DNA of 64,000 nt, from positions 1 through 64,000 of the forward strand of contig JAFSLQ010000050.1 in assembly GCA_017448355.1 (NCBI GenBank), in the 5' to 3' direction. The translations under genes and the position numbers were made by a program. The DNA comes from Clostridia bacterium (lineage in GTDB: Bacteria > Bacillota > Clostridia > Christensenellales > Borkfalkiaceae). A model generated the notes under the pieces. The model had not been told where the DNA came from, made no database searches, and saw only the letters and a list, made by a program, of their open reading frames with translations. Shown here in pieces: positions 61,205 to 64,000 of this stretch (position 1 is its first letter; the number at the start of each line of letters is the position of its first letter).

Positions 61205-64000
61205 TTATTTTGAAACAGTAAGAAAACCATCAATAAAGGCGTTTGGAAACGCAAATTGTTTTTCAACTTCTATCCCATTAATAATAAAAGAAACACGGAA
61301 ATACTTTTTACCGCTATCCATCCAAATAATTTTACCATCTCCAAACTTTTTGTGGTTTACTTTAATACCTAAATCAACATTAGCAAGAATCTTTTCCCAA
61401 TCAGGCCCTTCATCTTTTTTCTCTTCAACAATCTGGTGCGGTTTATTTATAATTTCTCTCTTAACTTGAATACTCTCTACTTTTGGAACAATTATATCAA
61501 CAAAATCCGGGGCTTCCATCGATGCTTGTTGCCTAGCATAAAGAGCCTCATATTCTTCACGGCGAAGAACAGTATCCCAACCGCCGACATCTTCACATTC
61601 GTGCATATCAATGCCAGTATAGGATAAACTTGAGTTTTCATATTTACGGAAACCGAAAATACCTTGATTCATCTTTTCTGGATCAAAAAGACCAATTTCG
61701 TTAAGAATCTCAAAATCTTTCACATTTAACCCCGTAACCTTTTTGAAGAGCTCAGGTTCTATCTGTGTTATAACATCTTTAATTGTATATTCACGGAAAT
61801 CCGTAAGATACATAAAAGCAGGAATACGTGCGGCAAGCTTTAATAGTTTTTCTTGCACTTGTTTACGGAGAGATTTTGCCTCTTTATCCGCTTCACTCAT
61901 TTCTTTCTTTTCTTTATCGGTTATATCGTCACCCTTTTCTTTTTTAAGTTTTTTAACCTTTTCAGAACGATTTATAATGGTATCAATTTCTGCATTTAAA
62001 GCTCTGAATCCTTCAATATTCATAAGAGCCGCCATAGCATCAGGATTATCTCTTAACTTTTTAAGGGTGTCGTTATCAACATGAACAAGCAGTGCTGTCT
62101 GCCAACGTTTTGCAAGCAATGTAGCCGATGTTCCCGCGTAGGTTATGTCCAAAATATCCTGTGCATCAATTTGATTCATTGATGCACCATCAAAAGCCAA
62201 AACTGGAAGAAACTGAATAAACTCACTTACCTTTGATTCGGGACTTATATCATCAACTTTTAACCTGCAAGAATAATCTGCAATCTGATGTAAAGCTCTT
62301 TCTAATGCAAAGTCAAAAATATAGCACTCTTTTTTAATGATAACTCGATTTCCACAATCGTCAATTGTTTCCCATGGCGATTGCACGCGGAATGCAGCTT
62401 GGAAATATGATTCTGGAGACTTAAGGTTACGGAGCATAAAAATCCCTGTCCAAGGACGAACAGTTACACCCGTGGTAAGTTTACCACAAGTCAGTGTAAT
62501 CGTTTTTGTTTTAAGCGGGTCACCCATTGCGTGCTGAACTGGATATAGTGCATCAAGCCCGATACCTGCTTTAGCCCCGGCACAAACTATGACCTTATAA
62601 CTACCATAAGTGACACTATTCTGTTTTTGTGCAAGTAGATTGGCCATTGCATAACACGATGCGACATTAGGCAAGTACCAAAGCGTATGAGTTAAAACAT
62701 TAAGTAGCGTTGTGTCAGAAAAAGGCATAGGCGGTTTTTCGCTACCAAGTTTTAAATCATCGGTTGTTGTAAACCTACCCCTTATAAGTTCCAACCATTT
62801 CTGAACATCGCTTTCATAAATAAAACGTGCTGTTTCCGGTTTGCCTTTTACTTGAGGTTCCGCTTTGAAAAACTCATTTATATCAAACTCATCAAACCCT
62901 TCCATAACGGCATTATGAACAATTTCGTCTGGTACTTTGTAGGTAAGCATTATCATTTTAGGAAGAGCGGCATAAGGATTATCCCCGTTACCTTTCCAGT
63001 TTTCTTTTGCAAATTGTTCATCCGAATAGGTCCAATTAAAAACCTGATCTTCTAAAAACTCGCCGCTATTTAACGCCCTGAAAGGCGTTCCCGACAAATA
63101 AAGATAATGTCCTGCAGTTATAGGAAGGAACGTTTCGTTAATGGCATTGCCCGCTTCCTCTCTCTGATATTTTTCAATGTCAAAATCGTTATCTTCTTCG
63201 TCAAATTTCTCAAAAAGATTTTTTGCATTTTCACGCCATGCGCCAAAATGATATTCGTCAAAAGCGACCAAATCCCAATTGGTTGTATGTATAAATTCGT
63301 TTTTTGCCTTTATCCCACCTGCTTCGTTTGTGCCAAGCATATCCTGAAAAGAACCAAAAACGACTATGGGCCGAGATTTATCACAAGTTTCAAATTGTTC
63401 GTCAAGTTTTTTTGCGTCAAACTTAGCTTCTTTATTAGAAACAAATTGCCATCCATCAAAATCAATATGGTGAGAAATGTCTTCTTGCCAAGCAGATTCA
63501 ACGGCAGGCTTAAATGTAAGAATAAGGATTTTCTTAAACCCCATCTCTTTTGCAAGCTGATATGTGGCAAATGTCTTCCCAAAACGCATTTTTGCATTCC
63601 ATAAAAACTTCGGCGGTCTATTTGGATCTTCTGATAAAGCCTTGCGAAAATATTTTGCTGTCATGTCCACAGCATAAGTCTGTTCCTCACGCATTGAAAA
63701 AGTCCATGTGCGCTGTCCCTCAAGACGAATGCCAGTAATCAGCTCATTAACAGCATCTTTAATATCTTCAACGGTACAATTAAACCATTCGTTTCTATCT
63801 ATACCTTCGTTAAACTGTTTGATACGTTTACGACGTAAAATCCTATGCACATCTTTATCAGTAAAAGAAGTACCGTCTGAACGCATCGCAGATGATTTAA
63901 AAACAATTTTGTAGTTTGAAATACCAGCGGTATGAAGTTGCTCTTTAATACGCTGTTCTGTATCTTCACGTTCTGTGTAGCCAACTTTTATGTATCCGTT
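61205..64000 (-). CDS. GIY-YIG-like/SF2 helicase defence protein, 5' end beyond window
   Basis: The frame is open to the right edge, so the start is missing; at least 931 residues are present. The first visible residues, GYIKVGYTERE followed by QRIKEQL, resemble a GIY-YIG-like (T5orf172) nuclease domain. Then comes an SF2 helicase: NAKMRFGKTFATYQ (Walker A with an unusual AKMRFGKT), AFDEYHFGAW (DExH box), LYLSGTPF and QAAFRVQSPW (motif VI). A charged coiled-coil region (VKKLKKEKGDDITDKEKKEM) follows, and the C terminus has a small beta domain (VNHKKFGDGKIIWMDSG). Such helicase-nuclease proteins occur in restriction-like defence loci. GC is higher than in the following genes. Confidence 0.82.
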   Translation of the reverse strand, partial: NGYIKVGYTEREDTEQRIKEQLHTAGISNYKIVFKSSAMRSDGTSFTDKDVHRILRRKRIKQFNEGIDRNEWFNCTVEDIKDAVNELITGIRLEGQRTWTFSMREEQTYAVDMTAKYFRKALSEDPNRPPKFLWNAKMRFGKTFATYQLAKEMGFKKILILTFKPAVESAWQEDISHHIDFDGWQFVSNKEAKFDAKKLDEQFETCDKSRPIVVFGSFQDMLGTNEAGGIKAKNEFIHTTNWDLVAFDEYHFGAWRENAKNLFEKFDEEDNDFDIEKYQREEAGNAINETFLPITAGHYLYLSGTPFRALNSGEFLEDQVFNWTYSDEQFAKENWKGNGDNPYAALPKMIMLTYKVPDEIVHNAVMEGFDEFDINEFFKAEPQVKGKPETARFIYESDVQKWLELIRGRFTTTDDLKLGSEKPPMPFSDTTLLNVLTHTLWYLPNVASCYAMANLLAQKQNSVTYGSYKVIVCAGAKAGIGLDALYPVQHAMGDPLKTKTITLTCGKLTTGVTVRPWTGIFMLRNLKSPESYFQAAFRVQSPWETIDDCGNRVIIKKECYIFDFALERALHQIADYSCRLKVDDISPESKVSEFIQFLPVLAFDGASMNQIDAQDILDITYAGTSATLLAKRWQTALLVHVDNDTLKKLRDNPDAMAALMNIEGFRALNAEIDTIINRSEKVKKLKKEKGDDITDKEKKEMSEADKEAKSLRKQVQEKLLKLAARIPAFMYLTDFREYTIKDVITQIEPELFKKVTGLNVKDFEILNEIGLFDPEKMNQGIFGFRKYENSSLSYTGIDMHECEDVGGWDTVLRREEYEALYARQQASMEAPDFVDIIVPKVESIQVKREIINKPHQIVEEKKDEGPDWEKILANVDLGIKVNHKKFGDGKIIWMDSGKKYFRVSFIINGIEVEKQFAFPNAFIDGFLTVSK

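Overview
The window comes from a low-to-mid GC Gram-positive bacterium, most likely an uncultured gut member of the Clostridia. The evidence is the gene set (RqcP of the Bacillota type, OhrR, a TasA/SipW pair, an infC-rpmI-rplT operon with a leader attenuator, and strong AGGAGG-type ribosome sites with TTGACA-17-TATAAT promoters). The species cannot be named from the sequence. Most genes lie on the minus strand.

Region 1 (1-11.5 kb) is the transcription and translation core, read right to left: rpoB, rpoC, rpsL, rpsG, fusA, tuf (cut by the window edge). Promoters can be read before rpoB, rpsL and tuf, and a strongly folded stretch lies between rpsL and rpsG. Region 2 (11.5-13 kb, plus strand) has rqcP and a fused ispDF, closed by a 15-bp-stem terminator. 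Region 3 (13-18.3 kb) is a galactoside-use cluster: a TetR repressor with a palindromic operator on its own promoter, a GPH-type sugar symporter, a GH36 alpha-galactosidase and a GT-B-like protein of unknown role. Region 4 (18.3-24.5 kb) holds YjbR, a short alanyl-tRNA synthetase, cysE-cysS preceded by a 26-codon upstream ORF, divergent serS and a small conserved-looking gene.

Region 5 (24.5-41.8 kb) is one long surface-polysaccharide operon behind a TTGATA-17-TATAAT promoter. It has an initiating sugar transferase, six glycosyltransferases, a CDP-glycerol-type phosphotransferase, an acyltransferase, a Wzy-like polymerase, a Wzx-like flippase and a secreted carbohydrate-binding protein with a coupled 48-codon ORF. 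Its first genes are an unusual aldolase / PLP decarboxylase / class IV aminotransferase set that could build an amino acid or amine decoration. Region 6 (41.8-46.3 kb) has an HtrA-like lipoprotein protease, YebC, an RNA methyltransferase and infC-rpmI-rplT, with infC starting at ATT. Region 7 (46.4-50.7 kb) has a peroxide-response operon (OhrR, a beta-lactamase-fold/rubredoxin fusion, glutathione peroxidase) and, on the plus strand, a Crp/Fnr regulator, a TasA-like fibre protein and a SipW-like signal peptidase.

Region 8 (50.8-64 kb) is accessory DNA: an IS21-family element, then a visibly AT-rich defence island. It is read right to left as a GIY-YIG-like/SF2 helicase (truncated by the window), a DUF2971 protein, an ABC-three-component-like trio (nuclease-like effector, small middle protein, SMC-like ATPase), an SF1 helicase and a small unknown protein. 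This is the best candidate for an undescribed system. The peroxide operon, the polysaccharide precursor genes and the cysE upstream ORF come next.
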